NCBI GenBank assembly: GCA_964581515.1
Contig: CAZOOV010000001.1
Span: 62,001-126,000 of the forward strand
DNA: 64,000 bases
Source of the DNA: JACJVV01 sp964581515
GTDB taxonomy: Archaea > Nanobdellota > Nanobdellia > Woesearchaeales > JACJVV01
Reading direction: 5' to 3'
The position numbers and the translations under genes are program-made. The notes under the pieces were generated by a model. The model ran no database searches and was not told where the DNA came from. It was given only the letters and a program-made list of their open reading frames with translations. Positions 45,262 to 53,954 of this stretch are shown in pieces. Position 1 is the first letter of the stretch. Each line of letters opens with the position of its first letter.

Positions 45262-45301
45262 TTAATGTTATTATAATATCACTTATGAGATGGAATTAAA
45301 T

Positions 45302-45419
45302 ATGACAAAACACGAGAAATCAAAGATTTCTGGGCTTTGTCATTTAATGAGGGAATAAAAATGACAAAATATGAGAAATCAAAGATTTCTGAACTTTGTC
45401 ATTTAATGAGGGAATAAAA
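45302..45419 (+). repeat. Tandem 59-bp leader repeats, each with start codon and ribosome site
   Basis: Units 45302-45360 and 45361-45419 differ at 4 of 59 positions, all transitions. Each starts ATGACAAAA, encodes an 18-residue peptide ending LCHLMRE, and closes with GAGGGAATAAAA before the next ATG. Each can form a hairpin AATGACAAA/TTTGTCATT with inner AGAAATC/GATTTCT. The 3' arm of the second unit can also pair with the AATGACAAA of the following gene, holding its ribosome site in the loop. Confidence 0.7.
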
Positions 45420-45932
45420 ATGACAAAACAATACTTAAAAAAGAATATCAATATGTTTTTACTAGTTGTAATACTAATATGTATTGGTAGCCTCATGGCA
45501 ATATCGACTTACTATGGTCAAAGATACAGAATGATAACAGAAAATTATGAAGAGATAGAAGGTAAATTTGAGAACCTAACATTGGATTTAACTTCAAAAA
45601 GTAATGAATTGACATTATGCAGAGGAAATCTTAACCAAACATCAACAGATGTAGATAAATATGATTCATTATACTCAGAGAAAGTAGATGAGCTTGAACA
45701 AAAAGGCGGAGAACTTAGTGCGTGTCAGAACAATTATGAAAATACAAAGAAAAGTTTAGTAGATAAGACTAACGAACTTAAATCAGAACAAGATAAGAAT
45801 AAACAAATATTATTAGATTTAGCAACTGCTAATGAAGATCTTGATGACTGTAAAAGCTTAAAGTTAGATTATAAGGGAGATCTTAATGATTGTGAAGATT
45901 TATGTCCTAATTGGGAAGGAGGAGCATGTTAG
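45420..45932 (+). CDS. Membrane-anchored coiled-coil protein in the Bat locus
   Basis: 170 aa from the ATG at 45420, which has GAGGGA upstream in the leader repeat. One membrane helix (about 12-32, MFLLVVILICIGSLMAISTY) is followed by a long coiled coil rich in Asn, Glu and Leu. Four short Cys-containing blocks recur (TLCRGNL, SACQNNY, DDCKSL, NDCEDLC), spaced at roughly 35-residue intervals in the later part. It may hold Bat proteins together outside the membrane. Unknown family. Confidence 0.72.
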   Translation: MTKQYLKKNINMFLLVVILICIGSLMAISTYYGQRYRMITENYEEIEGKFENLTLDLTSKSNELTLCRGNLNQTSTDVDKYDSLYSEKVDELEQKGGELSACQNNYENTKKSLVDKTNELKSEQDKNKQILLDLATANEDLDDCKSLKLDYKGDLNDCEDLCPNWEGGAC

Positions 45933-46730
45933 ATGGCAAATATAAGGGAATTACTAATTGAACTCAAGTATGAGATGTTCAAAAATATACTGTTAAGTAC
46001 ATTCCTTAGAGCAGTCATTGCATTCTTTATATTTGATATAATATTTGTATCAATACTAGACTTTTGGTATGTGTTCTCTTACATATTTGCAGGTGCATAT
46101 TTTGTCTACAAACTTGCTAAGAAGATGAAATCAATACATCTAAAAACATTTGAGAAAAATAATCCAGAAATAAAAGAAATGCTAACTACTGCGGCTGATA
46201 ATGTAGATAGAGATAATATAGTAGTTAGTGAACTTTTCAAAGAAGTCATACATAAAGTCAGGAAATTATCTTCAGGAACATTAATAGTTCCCCAGACAAT
46301 AATGATTATGATACTTGTCATACCTGCACTAGCAGTTATTGATTTTGAAACAAGCAGATTCACAGTAGAGCCATTAAGCCAAGAAGCAATGCTGGAAGGA
46401 CTACAAAAAATAGATTATGTAAAACAATTCTTCAATAGATCAAAAGCTAAAGGTGATATAATAGAGGATAATTTCCTTGATGAAGATATATATGGTGAAA
46501 GGAGAATTGCTCAACTAGGTGATCAAGAAATTGATCTTAAGATGAATTTGGGGTTTGAAACTGATCTTACCAGACCAAAAGAAGAAGATGCTGACCAAGT
46601 AACTTTCAAAGATTATCCTGATGATGAAGATATAGACTTAGTATATGATGATGATACTGATATTGAAAATTTTGAACAAGAGAAAGATCTTGTATTAAAG
46701 TATAACGAAAAGATAAGGAATTTAGGTTGA
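45933..46730 (+). CDS. Membrane protein with acidic C-terminal tail in the Bat locus
   Basis: 265 aa. Two hydrophobic helices near the N-terminus (about 20-50 and 46-60) and one near 110-130 (IVPQTIMIMILVIPALAVI) anchor it. The tail from about 150 is strongly acidic (DDEDIDLVYDDDTDIE) and probably cytoplasmic. Its ATG directly follows the stop of the coiled-coil gene. No family recognised. Placed like the accessory membrane subunits of MoxR-associated loci. Confidence 0.7.
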   Translation: MANIRELLIELKYEMFKNILLSTFLRAVIAFFIFDIIFVSILDFWYVFSYIFAGAYFVYKLAKKMKSIHLKTFEKNNPEIKEMLTTAADNVDRDNIVVSELFKEVIHKVRKLSSGTLIVPQTIMIMILVIPALAVIDFETSRFTVEPLSQEAMLEGLQKIDYVKQFFNRSKAKGDIIEDNFLDEDIYGERRIAQLGDQEIDLKMNLGFETDLTRPKEEDADQVTFKDYPDDEDIDLVYDDDTDIENFEQEKDLVLKYNEKIRNLG

Positions 46731-46747
46731 TTGAATAGTAATATTTA

Positions 46748-46770
46748 GAAAGTCTGCTTAACTGACTTTC
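46748..46770. repeat. Hairpin GAAAGTC-N9-GACTTTC
   Basis: Perfect 7-bp arms at 46748-46754 and 46764-46770, 18 bases after a stop codon. The flanks (AGTCTGCTT and CTGACTTT) match the ends of the element at 16076-16161, so it looks like a reduced copy. A TATAAAT box follows near 46793-46800, so it separates two transcription units. Confidence 0.55.
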
Positions 46771-46842
46771 CACTTACAATTAATAGTAATCAATATAAAT
46801 GAGAAGTATTTGTACATACTCTATTCATAAGGAGGCGTGAAT

Positions 46843-47787
46843 ATGACAGAGATAAGAAATTTGGATCGTGTTAAAGAAGTATTCGAAAAGATTCAGGATG
46901 AGCTATCCCATGTAATCATAGGACAACAAGAAGTTATAGGACAGATATTAGTTGCTGTATTATGTGATGGAAATGCATTACTTGAGAGTCTTCCAGGTCT
47001 TGCTAAGACCACAATGATAAAATCAGTTGCAGAAGTTCTTGATCTTGGTTTTTCACGTATACAGTCTACGCCAGATTTGATGCCCTCTGATGTTTTAGGT
47101 ACTTACTTAATTGAAGAAGATAAAGGAAAGAAAAAATTTGTATTCCAAAAAGGTCCAGTATTCTCCAATATTGTATTAGTAGATGAAATAAACAGAGCTA
47201 CACCAAAAACACAATCTGCACTGCTAGAAGCGATGCAGGAGAAACAAGTCAGTGTAGGTGGAAATACATTCAAACTTGATAAACCATTCTTTGTACTTGC
47301 TACACAGAATCCGATTGATCAAGAAGGCACATATCCTCTTCCAGAGGCACAGACAGACAGATTCCTTCTTAAAATACTTGTAGATTATCCACAACCTCAA
47401 GAAGAATTAGGCATTGTTGAGAAATATACTTCTGATAAAGATGTTCCTGCATTAAGAGTATTATTAAGTAAAAATTCTTTAGTAATGCTTCAAAAATTAA
47501 CAAAACAGCTTCCTATAAGTGATGAAATGAAGAAACGTGCAGTTGAAATAGTACTTAAAACAAGAAACAGAAAAGACATCATAGAATATGGTGCATCACC
47601 TAGGGCTTCTATTGCTTTAATTAAGACAGCAAAAGCAAGAGCACTCATAGAAGGACGGAAGTTCGTAAGCAAAGAAGATATAGATTATATGGCATTCTCA
47701 GTATTAAGGCACAGAATCATACTTAATTTTGAAGCTGAAAGAAAAGGAATGACAACTGATGATGCAATAAAAGAGATTTTGAAATAA
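46843..47787 (+). CDS. MoxR-family AAA+ ATPase
   Basis: 314 aa from the ATG at 46843; GGAGG lies 7 bases before it, too close for the GTG at 46837. Walker A is LLESLPGLAKTTMIKS, Walker B LVDEINRATPKTQSALLEAM, then sensor 1 FVLATQNPIDQEGTYPLPEA and the arginine finger in DRFLLK. MoxR proteins act as chaperone-like partners of vWA proteins. It sits between the Bat genes and DUF58, which it is known to accompany. Confidence 0.94.
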   Translation: MTEIRNLDRVKEVFEKIQDELSHVIIGQQEVIGQILVAVLCDGNALLESLPGLAKTTMIKSVAEVLDLGFSRIQSTPDLMPSDVLGTYLIEEDKGKKKFVFQKGPVFSNIVLVDEINRATPKTQSALLEAMQEKQVSVGGNTFKLDKPFFVLATQNPIDQEGTYPLPEAQTDRFLLKILVDYPQPQEELGIVEKYTSDKDVPALRVLLSKNSLVMLQKLTKQLPISDEMKKRAVEIVLKTRNRKDIIEYGASPRASIALIKTAKARALIEGRKFVSKEDIDYMAFSVLRHRIILNFEAERKGMTTDDAIKEILK

Positions 47788-47830
47788 ATCATGAATCTCT
47801 TAACAATAACATAAAATCTTATAATCTAAA

Positions 47831-48679
47831 ATGATAGATGTTTCGTTCTTGAACCAGATAGGAAAATTCGATCTTATCATGAAAAAGAAAGTTCTTAGTC
47901 AGTATTCTGGAGAAAGAGAATCCATAATGACTGGAGAAGGGCTTGTCTTCAGCGACTATCGTAATTATATTCCAGGGGATGATTTCAGACAGATAGATTG
48001 GCATGTCTATGCAAGAACAGATAAGTATTTCATAAAAAGGTTTGAAGAAGAAAAAAACCTGGCTTTACATATACTTCTTGATGCATCTGCATCAATGGAT
48101 TTTGGGAGTAAAATAACTAAATATGAATATGGAGCAATGATTGGTCTTGGATTCTCATATTTAGCTATAAAAAATAATGAAAAATTTGATTTTTCAACAT
48201 TTGCAGATAATTTAGAATATATCAAACCAAAGAAAGGTCATAATGCACTGCTTGAAATATTGGAATTCTTGAATAAAAAGAAAGTAACTGGAAAGTCTAA
48301 TTTTAATGAATCAATGGCTGCTTTCAAAAATAGACTTAAATCAAAATCACTCATCGTAATCATATCTGATTTCCTTTTTGATCCACTCCAGCTTGAACAA
48401 ACATTAAGATTATTCAAGAAGAGTGAAATCTTTGTAATACAAGTCTTAGATCCTGAAGAGTTAAAGTTTAACATGGCAGGAGACTTTGTGCTGAAAGACT
48501 CAGAACAAGGTCATATCATCAAGACATTCATAAGCAACAGATTGAGAAGCACTTACAGAAACAAGCTTGACATGCATAACAGCGTCATGAAGAACATCTG
48601 CAGCAGTGTTGGAGCTAATTTCATCACTGTGACGACTGATACACCTATTTTTGATACGTTCTATAGTGTTCTTCGTTAA
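47831..48679 (+). CDS. DUF58 (vWA-like) partner of MoxR
   Basis: 282 aa. RNYIPGDDFRQIDWHVYART is the DUF58 hallmark, and LALHILLDASASMDFGS is the vWA MIDAS motif. DUF58 proteins always accompany MoxR and probably recruit client proteins. Locus order here is Bat-Bat-coiled coil-membrane protein-MoxR-DUF58, with the MoxR pair last rather than first. It ends the locus. Confidence 0.92.
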   Translation: MIDVSFLNQIGKFDLIMKKKVLSQYSGERESIMTGEGLVFSDYRNYIPGDDFRQIDWHVYARTDKYFIKRFEEEKNLALHILLDASASMDFGSKITKYEYGAMIGLGFSYLAIKNNEKFDFSTFADNLEYIKPKKGHNALLEILEFLNKKKVTGKSNFNESMAAFKNRLKSKSLIVIISDFLFDPLQLEQTLRLFKKSEIFVIQVLDPEELKFNMAGDFVLKDSEQGHIIKTFISNRLRSTYRNKLDMHNSVMKNICSSVGANFITVTTDTPIFDTFYSVLR

Positions 48680-48785
48680 TTTTGTTATTCTGAAATTGTT
48701 ATTAACAGCGTTGAGCAGACCAATTCTATTTTGATTTGCCTCACAACTTGAAGTCTTTAGAAAAAGAAGTAATTATCATATGATA

Positions 48786-49271
48786 TTATTTCACTTTGGC
48801 ATATATGACTGCGTCATAAAGTTTGCCATCTTTTTGCCTTAGAACTCCCTTTAGAATTCCTTCTTTCTTATAACCAGCCTTTTCTGCAACACGTCTACTT
48901 GCTCGGTTTTTTGGATTGACAAGTATCTCTATACGTTCAAGCTTGAGTTTGTTGAAACCGATCTTCTCAAGAAGTTTTGTAGCTTTGGTAGCAATACCAT
49001 TACCATGGTATGATTCATCAATAAAATAGCCTGCTTCGCCAATATATGGTCGGTGAGGATTTATCTTGAAGCCCAGCCCACCTACTACTTTTGTGTCAGC
49101 TAAGACTGCAAAACCATGTTCATACTTGTTAGTTTTGAGTTTCTTTAGAAAAGTTTTCTCTTCCTGAATAGATTTTGGATTTGCACTGAAAAAAATGAAA
49201 TTGGGATTAGAAAGTATCTCACAGAAACGCTTTGCATCAGAAATCCGCATAGGTCTTAGCTGAATCTTCAT
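48786..49271 (-). CDS. GNAT-family acetyltransferase of RimJ/RimL type
   Basis: 161 aa. IQLRPMRISDAKRFCEILSN, YIGEAGYFIDESYHGNGIAT and NPKNRASRRVAEKAGYKKEG follow the RimJ/RimL order, with the acetyl-CoA site at YHGNGIATKATKLLEK. This type acetylates N-termini of proteins or small amines. Its ATG overlaps the lonB stop by 4 bases, so it is the second gene of a two-gene unit; acetylation linked to LonB turnover is possible but not shown. Confidence 0.85.
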   Translation of the reverse strand: MKIQLRPMRISDAKRFCEILSNPNFIFFSANPKSIQEEKTFLKKLKTNKYEHGFAVLADTKVVGGLGFKINPHRPYIGEAGYFIDESYHGNGIATKATKLLEKIGFNKLKLERIEILVNPKNRASRRVAEKAGYKKEGILKGVLRQKDGKLYDAVIYAKVK

Positions 49272-51289
49272 CTTTGTTTTGTAATTATCTTATAGATATC
49301 TTTTTTGCCCTTCCAATCAAGAACAACCTTCAATACATCTTCAATCCTGTCAACAGGTATTATCTTAACTTTTTTGAGTTTCTCAGGATCAATAACAATA
49401 TCTTTCAGATTAGATTTTGGAACAATTACATTAGGTATCCCTGCTTCAACTGCAGCTTCTATCTTGTAGGAAACTCCACCTATAGGTAATACGTATCCTC
49501 TAACTGTCAAGCTTCCTGTCATCGCAAATTCTTGTTTTATCGGGATATCTTTCAATGCTGATATTATTGCGACTGCAATTGCAATGCTTGCACTGTCACC
49601 TTCTACACCTTCATAGGTCTGAAGGAACTGCACATATACATCTTTTGTATTCTTTATATCAGCACCAAAATATTTCTTAACTATAGCTGAAACATTCTTG
49701 ACTGCTTCTTTTGCAATATCACCTAATTTTCCGGTAGCTATAATATCAGACTCTTTTCCTCCTGAAGTAACCTCTGCTTCTATAGGTAAGATTATTCCAG
49801 AGAATGCGCCTCCTGAGCCCATAACTGCCATACCATTTACACGACCAATCTTCTTACCTTTTGTCTTGATAACTTCATATTCTTTCTTATGTTCAATATA
49901 TTTATCTGCAATCTGTTGTTCTAATGGTCTTGCAAATTTCTTTGCTTTTTGCAAATGTATCGGTTCAACAACTGATGCTTTTTCTTCTGCTGCAATATCG
50001 CCTGCTGCTCTTACAAGACCACCAAGCTCCCTTAACCTTAATGTAAGATGATTCTTTCTGTTTGCCATCCTTTTTGCTTCTTCAATAATCTCAAGTACTG
50101 CTTCTTTAGAGAAATGAGGGATCTTCTTATCCTTATTTACTTCTTGGGCAATAAACTGCGCAACCTTCATCCTATTTTCCTTGATGTTTGGCATAGTATC
50201 TTTCATGAAAATTTCATATCCATAACCACGTATCCTACTTCTTAATGCTGGATGCATATCTTTTACAGTATCTAAATTTCCTGCTGCAATCAAAACAAAG
50301 TTACATGGAACTGGTTCAGTTCTTACCATTGCACCTGCTGAACGTTCTGATTGTCCTGTGATTGAGAATTTGCCCTCTTGAAGTGCAGTCAATAATTCTT
50401 GCTGAGTTGCTGGGTGCAAAGTTGCAACCTCATCGACAAATAAAACACCTAAATGTGCCTTATGTATCATACCTGCAACTACACGTTCATGTGCTGGCGT
50501 TCCAAGACCACCTGATTGGAATGGATCGTGAAGTACATCTCCTAGTAATGCACCAGCATGTGCTCCTGTTGCATCATAAAAAGGTGCAGTCTTCTGACCA
50601 TAATTATCAACAATAATCTTTGGAGCTAATGTTTTTGTCCCCATCTTCTTCCCTAGATTAAGGAACATTATGAAAGCTGCTAAAAAAATCATACCTCCAA
50701 GGAAGAATGCTGTAAATATTATAGCAGCTGCTGTTTCTCCATATATTTCTGAATAATGCGTCAGTGCCCACCAAGGAGCTATCATAGCAAGAATAAGCAG
50801 AGCAAACATCAATATGTTCTGTCCTTTAAAGACATTGCCTGCACTCATCTTTGTCTTGAAGACAAACTCTCTTGCAGTACCACCTTTCATAGTACGTATC
50901 AAAGGTGCATTTTCATCATTAGGATTGGGAAATGAAACTATATCAACTAACTTTTCTTTAGGAAGAAGTTGTGCAAGTGCAAGACCAAGCATAGATTTAC
51001 CTGTTCCAGGTTCTCCTATAAGAAAAACATGTCTTCTTTGTTGAGCAGCTTTCTTTATCAGATTAACCGCTTCATCTTGACCAATAACTTGATTGATTAT
51101 CTCTTTATCTACAGTAATCTCAGCTGTAGTCTTAAAATTCATACCGTTAAGTTTTTTTGTTTTAGGTGATTTTGTTAAAGCTTCTTTTTTTGCAGATTTT
51201 ACCTGTTTTTTAGAATCAAAACTAGCTCTAGCTGATGTTTTCTTGATTGTAGTAGTCTTTCTAGAAGACTGACCTCTTTTTTCTGCCAT
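49268..51289 (-). CDS. lonB: Archaeal membrane Lon protease
   Basis: 673 aa. A basic, disordered N-terminus (to about 45) is followed by an AAA+ domain with Walker A GEPGTGKSM and, within it, two membrane helices (about 155-215), the LonB hallmark. Walker B LGVLFVDEVATLHPATQQEL and a protease domain with catalytic Ser566 (EGDSASIA) and Lys609 (SYKIEA) follow. It degrades misfolded and membrane proteins with ATP. The start ATG at 51289 gives an extended Lys/Thr-rich tail. Confidence 0.97.
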   Translation of the reverse strand: MAEKRGQSSRKTTTIKKTSARASFDSKKQVKSAKKEALTKSPKTKKLNGMNFKTTAEITVDKEIINQVIGQDEAVNLIKKAAQQRRHVFLIGEPGTGKSMLGLALAQLLPKEKLVDIVSFPNPNDENAPLIRTMKGGTAREFVFKTKMSAGNVFKGQNILMFALLILAMIAPWWALTHYSEIYGETAAAIIFTAFFLGGMIFLAAFIMFLNLGKKMGTKTLAPKIIVDNYGQKTAPFYDATGAHAGALLGDVLHDPFQSGGLGTPAHERVVAGMIHKAHLGVLFVDEVATLHPATQQELLTALQEGKFSITGQSERSAGAMVRTEPVPCNFVLIAAGNLDTVKDMHPALRSRIRGYGYEIFMKDTMPNIKENRMKVAQFIAQEVNKDKKIPHFSKEAVLEIIEEAKRMANRKNHLTLRLRELGGLVRAAGDIAAEEKASVVEPIHLQKAKKFARPLEQQIADKYIEHKKEYEVIKTKGKKIGRVNGMAVMGSGGAFSGIILPIEAEVTSGGKESDIIATGKLGDIAKEAVKNVSAIVKKYFGADIKNTKDVYVQFLQTYEGVEGDSASIAIAVAIISALKDIPIKQEFAMTGSLTVRGYVLPIGGVSYKIEAAVEAGIPNVIVPKSNLKDIVIDPEKLKKVKIIPVDRIEDVLKVVLDWKGKKDIYKIITKQR

Positions 51290-51363
51290 AAACTTAACCC
51301 GTTAATAACCTATAGTGTCTAATAATGAGATTATATATTTATATATGTTTTGGAAAAATAGGT

Positions 51364-51648
51364 TCACTTCAGAAGTGCATCAAAAGATTTAGATTTTTTT
51401 TTCTTACCTTCGCTACTTTCTTTACTTTTTTTGGATGAGTTTGATTTTTTATCTGATTTGACACCCTTGCCAGGCTTGATAGTAAAATCATAACCGGCCT
51501 GCTTAACCTTCTTCAAATGATAATCCAAAGATTGAGAGTTAAGCTCTTTTTTAACCTCATTATATTTTGATTTCAATGTCACATACTTGTAAATCAAATA
51601 GGCTAAAACAAAAATCAATATGATTATTGTAAGATATTTAATCCACAT
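51364..51648 (-). CDS. Small membrane-anchored protein with basic tail
   Basis: 94 aa. One N-terminal helix (MWIKYLTIIILIFVLAYLIY) is followed by a short coiled segment (KSKYNEVKKELNSQ), then a conserved-looking YDFTIKPG stretch, and a Lys/Ser-rich tail (SDKKSNSSKKSKESSEGKKK). No family recognised. The tail may bind nucleic acid or acidic partners. It is 75 bases upstream of lonB on the same strand. Confidence 0.6.
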   Translation of the reverse strand: MWIKYLTIIILIFVLAYLIYKYVTLKSKYNEVKKELNSQSLDYHLKKVKQAGYDFTIKPGKGVKSDKKSNSSKKSKESSEGKKKKSKSFDALLK

Positions 51649-51757
51649 GATTAAATATGAAAATTGTCCGTATATTTAAAGCTTTTCTTGAAGTGTGTTA
51701 AACAGTTTTTAATCAACTATATGAAAATAATATAATATTTGATGTTATGGCATAAAT

Positions 51758-52102
51758 ATGGAAGATGAAAAGCTACTTAAAATATCGCTTATTAGTGCAT
51801 GCATAGGTATTTTTGCACTTTTCTGTATATTATATTATTCGAGTGAAAAAGTCTATAGTGTTGAAGAGCTAAAAGAAGTTGATGATAATACAAAAATTAC
51901 TGTTTATGGTTTAGTCAAAGGACTTAGAGAGACAGAAAAAATTGCCCAGATAGAAATAATTGAGTATAGAATGATAAAACAAGAATCTTTGTTGTTTAAG
52001 GATAATAATGAGAGTGTTAGTGTAAGTGAAGGAGAAAGAGTTAAGATAAAAGGAGAAATGTATGATGGAAAGCTTATCATTGAGAAAATAGAGAAAATTT
52101 AG
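51758..52102 (+). CDS. Membrane-anchored OB-fold protein
   Basis: 114 aa. A short N-terminus leads to one membrane helix (about 9-27). Residues 37-112 have the beta pattern of an OB-fold of tRNA-anti/nucleic-acid-binding type: KITVYGLVKGLRETEKIAQI, then VSEGERVKIKGEMYDGKLII. Similar small OB-fold proteins are common in DPANN genomes. Ligand unknown. It stands alone and is convergent with the gene to the right. Confidence 0.65.
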   Translation: MEDEKLLKISLISACIGIFALFCILYYSSEKVYSVEELKEVDDNTKITVYGLVKGLRETEKIAQIEIIEYRMIKQESLLFKDNNESVSVSEGERVKIKGEMYDGKLIIEKIEKI

Positions 52103-52106
52103 ATAA

Positions 52107-52784
52107 TTATTTATCATTTAGATCAGAAGAAATCTTTTGCCAAATCTGAAAATTCTTGTATAATCCAAATCTTTTAGGGATGTTTTTTAATTTCTTAAAA
52201 CCATTCTTAAATGAACCAAAATTAAATCCATAATCACTTATCAATAGACCATAAGAAGCCATGTTCTGATATATATTTGAAGCAAAAAGCTGATCACTAG
52301 ACCTAAACATTTCAAATGCGCGTTCATAGTAAATATCAATCTTATTTTTTAATTCATTTGGAAATTTTCCAGATATATCCTGGACATAATATAATACTGT
52401 AAAACATTTATCTTTGTAATATATTTTTGCTTCATGCCTTGTTTTAGAATTCTTAAAGACAATAATTGGTTTTTTTGTAAATTTCTTAAATTCAAATATC
52501 AATTCATCAAAAAAATCACGCATATCCAAGAAAACAAATGTTGCATTGATGTTTTTTTGTGAAATTATTGCATCATAAATTAAAAGAAGACTACCTGCAT
52601 CTTTTCCACAGCCAGGAGAATAAATGGTTATTGATTTCTTTTTTATCTGCTTTCCCTTGAACCAATCTTTGAGAACCTTGTAAGTATCATATTCTTCATC
52701 AAATTCTTTTGATAAAGCTGGAAGGTTCAATTGAAACTTTCTTGTAAAAAGTTTATCTAGACGCAGCATCTTCAATAGCATCAT
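52107..52784 (-). CDS. Possible Rossmann-fold (methyltransferase-like) protein
   Basis: 225 aa. SITIYSPGCGKDAGSLLLIY followed by FVFLDMRDFFDEL resembles the glycine-rich loop and acidic second strand of SAM-dependent methyltransferases, but the catalytic part is not recognisable. The C-terminal half is rich in Phe, Lys and Asn. The ATG at 52784 lies 32 bases inside the previous gene; the ATG at 52769 is an alternative start. Both genes are on the same strand, so they are translationally coupled. Confidence 0.45.
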   Translation of the reverse strand: MMLLKMLRLDKLFTRKFQLNLPALSKEFDEEYDTYKVLKDWFKGKQIKKKSITIYSPGCGKDAGSLLLIYDAIISQKNINATFVFLDMRDFFDELIFEFKKFTKKPIIVFKNSKTRHEAKIYYKDKCFTVLYYVQDISGKFPNELKNKIDIYYERAFEMFRSSDQLFASNIYQNMASYGLLISDYGFNFGSFKNGFKKLKNIPKRFGLYKNFQIWQKISSDLNDK

Positions 52785-53205
52785 CTATCATAGCCTCAAT
52801 GGAATTTTTTTTAGGTTTTAAGTCTTGTATTTGAGGGAGTTGTTCTTGGTGTAATGAAACTCCTTCATGTTCAAAGTTGTCTTTATGTTCTCTTTTTTCT
52901 TCTTGTTCATGCATTAATTCCTGATTGATAAAGAAATTTTGATCGTCTTTTGGTCTCATATCTTGTTGAGTAGCTTTTTCTTGTCCTTGATAAGGTTTTG
53001 ATTGTTCTTCCACTAATTGATCGAATTGGGATCCCTCATTAGTATCATCACTATTACTCTGACTATGATTAAATCCTTGCGAATCATCTGAACTTGATGC
53101 ATAACCTTGCTCAGTAGCTCCACCATGATATCCTGTCTGATCACCACTATGTTCATAACCAGGTCCACCTGAAGTCTCTGGCATTCCTGTATTTGAATTA
53201 TACAT
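52753..53205 (-). CDS. Disordered Gln/Ser/Gly-rich protein
   Basis: 150 aa without hydrophobic segments. Residues 10-60 are Gly/Ser/Asp-rich (GGPGYEHSGDQTGYHGG), 60-125 are Gln/Glu/His-rich, and a short C-terminal helix (KKNSIEAMIDDAIEDAA) may be a binding module. Mostly disordered by composition. It resembles short linear-motif proteins that recruit partners. It overlaps the start of the next gene by 32 bases. No family known. Confidence 0.6.
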   Translation of the reverse strand: MYNSNTGMPETSGGPGYEHSGDQTGYHGGATEQGYASSSDDSQGFNHSQSNSDDTNEGSQFDQLVEEQSKPYQGQEKATQQDMRPKDDQNFFINQELMHEQEEKREHKDNFEHEGVSLHQEQLPQIQDLKPKKNSIEAMIDDAIEDAASR

Positions 53206-53379
53206 GAATTGAAGGTTTAATCTATGATTTATATTATTTTAGATTATACGGAATAATTCTGGTTTATTGAGTTTTTTTGAAGAATGATATAAAAAGAATG
53301 AAAGAATTGCGAAATAATTGAAATGATTATGTGAAAATCGAAAAAATGTATTTATTAAAGAAGTACTTTAATCAAATAT

Positions 53380-53769
53380 ATGGGAATCGCAAAAGTAATG
53401 GGAATAATGTGGACAAAAATGAGTCTTGTTGCGGTCACAGGATATTTTGTTTATCTTGCACATTATCCCATTAATAGATTCATGAAAAATGTCATGCTAC
53501 ATGATGTGGAAGTGGTGCAAGGAGATTACAAAGACCCATTTGGACTTTGTATAGATGCAGTCATTAACTCAAATGGTGTCAAAGAAGTGTATATGATACA
53601 TAAGCCTTCTGGAAGCAAAGAAAGAGTAAAAGAAGATATGGGCTTAGAGACAACATCAATGCTTGAAAAAGTACTTGGAAGAGCTGAGAATATGAGCTCC
53701 GATGAGATAAAAGAATACCTTCCAAAACTCAATCAAATAGAAGATGTTATGTATAGAAGATTGAATTAA
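53380..53769 (+). CDS. Small hypothetical protein with N-terminal hydrophobic segment
   Basis: 129 aa. A single hydrophobic region (about 9-27, WTKMSLVAVTGYFVYLAHY) is followed by a soluble domain with DPFGLCIDAVINSNGVKEVY and a helical end. No family recognised. A TTTATTAA box about 30 bases before the ATG, with the dyad TTAAAG/CTTTAA at 53356-53372 in between, suggests a leaderless and possibly regulated transcript. Confidence 0.6.
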   Translation: MGIAKVMGIMWTKMSLVAVTGYFVYLAHYPINRFMKNVMLHDVEVVQGDYKDPFGLCIDAVINSNGVKEVYMIHKPSGSKERVKEDMGLETTSMLEKVLGRAENMSSDEIKEYLPKLNQIEDVMYRRLN

Positions 53770-53818
53770 AAGCTTTATTTGAGTATTTTTCTAATAAATT
53801 ATTTTAGTTAAAAATTAG

Positions 53819-53902
53819 GGGATTATCCCATATATCATGTAAATCACTAGTGAGGAATATATTCCTTTGTGACTGATTATATATAACAACGTAACAATTA
53901 CG
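53819..53902 (+). promoter_or_regulatory. Promoter with three distinct dyads ahead of the right-end locus
   Basis: GGGATTATCCC (53819-53829) and the 14-bp palindrome AGGAATATATTCCT (53853-53866) lie upstream of a TTATATATAA box (53877-53886). CGTAA-CAA-TTACG (53890-53902) lies between the box and the expected transcript start near 53908. Three different dyads in 84 bases point to several regulators. Confidence 0.6.
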
Positions 53903-53954
53903 CCTATATTCAAAGATATTATGCTAAATAGAATACTAAACAGGGTGAGATAAT

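Noticed and set aside
45302..45417. The two 18-codon frames as functional proteins
   Set aside because: They are near-identical copies with non-synonymous changes, better explained as leader elements; translation may matter more than product.
48680..48785. Small RNA or gene between DUF58 and the GNAT gene
   Set aside because: Only short frames and no stable stem are visible; it is a plain gap between convergent genes.
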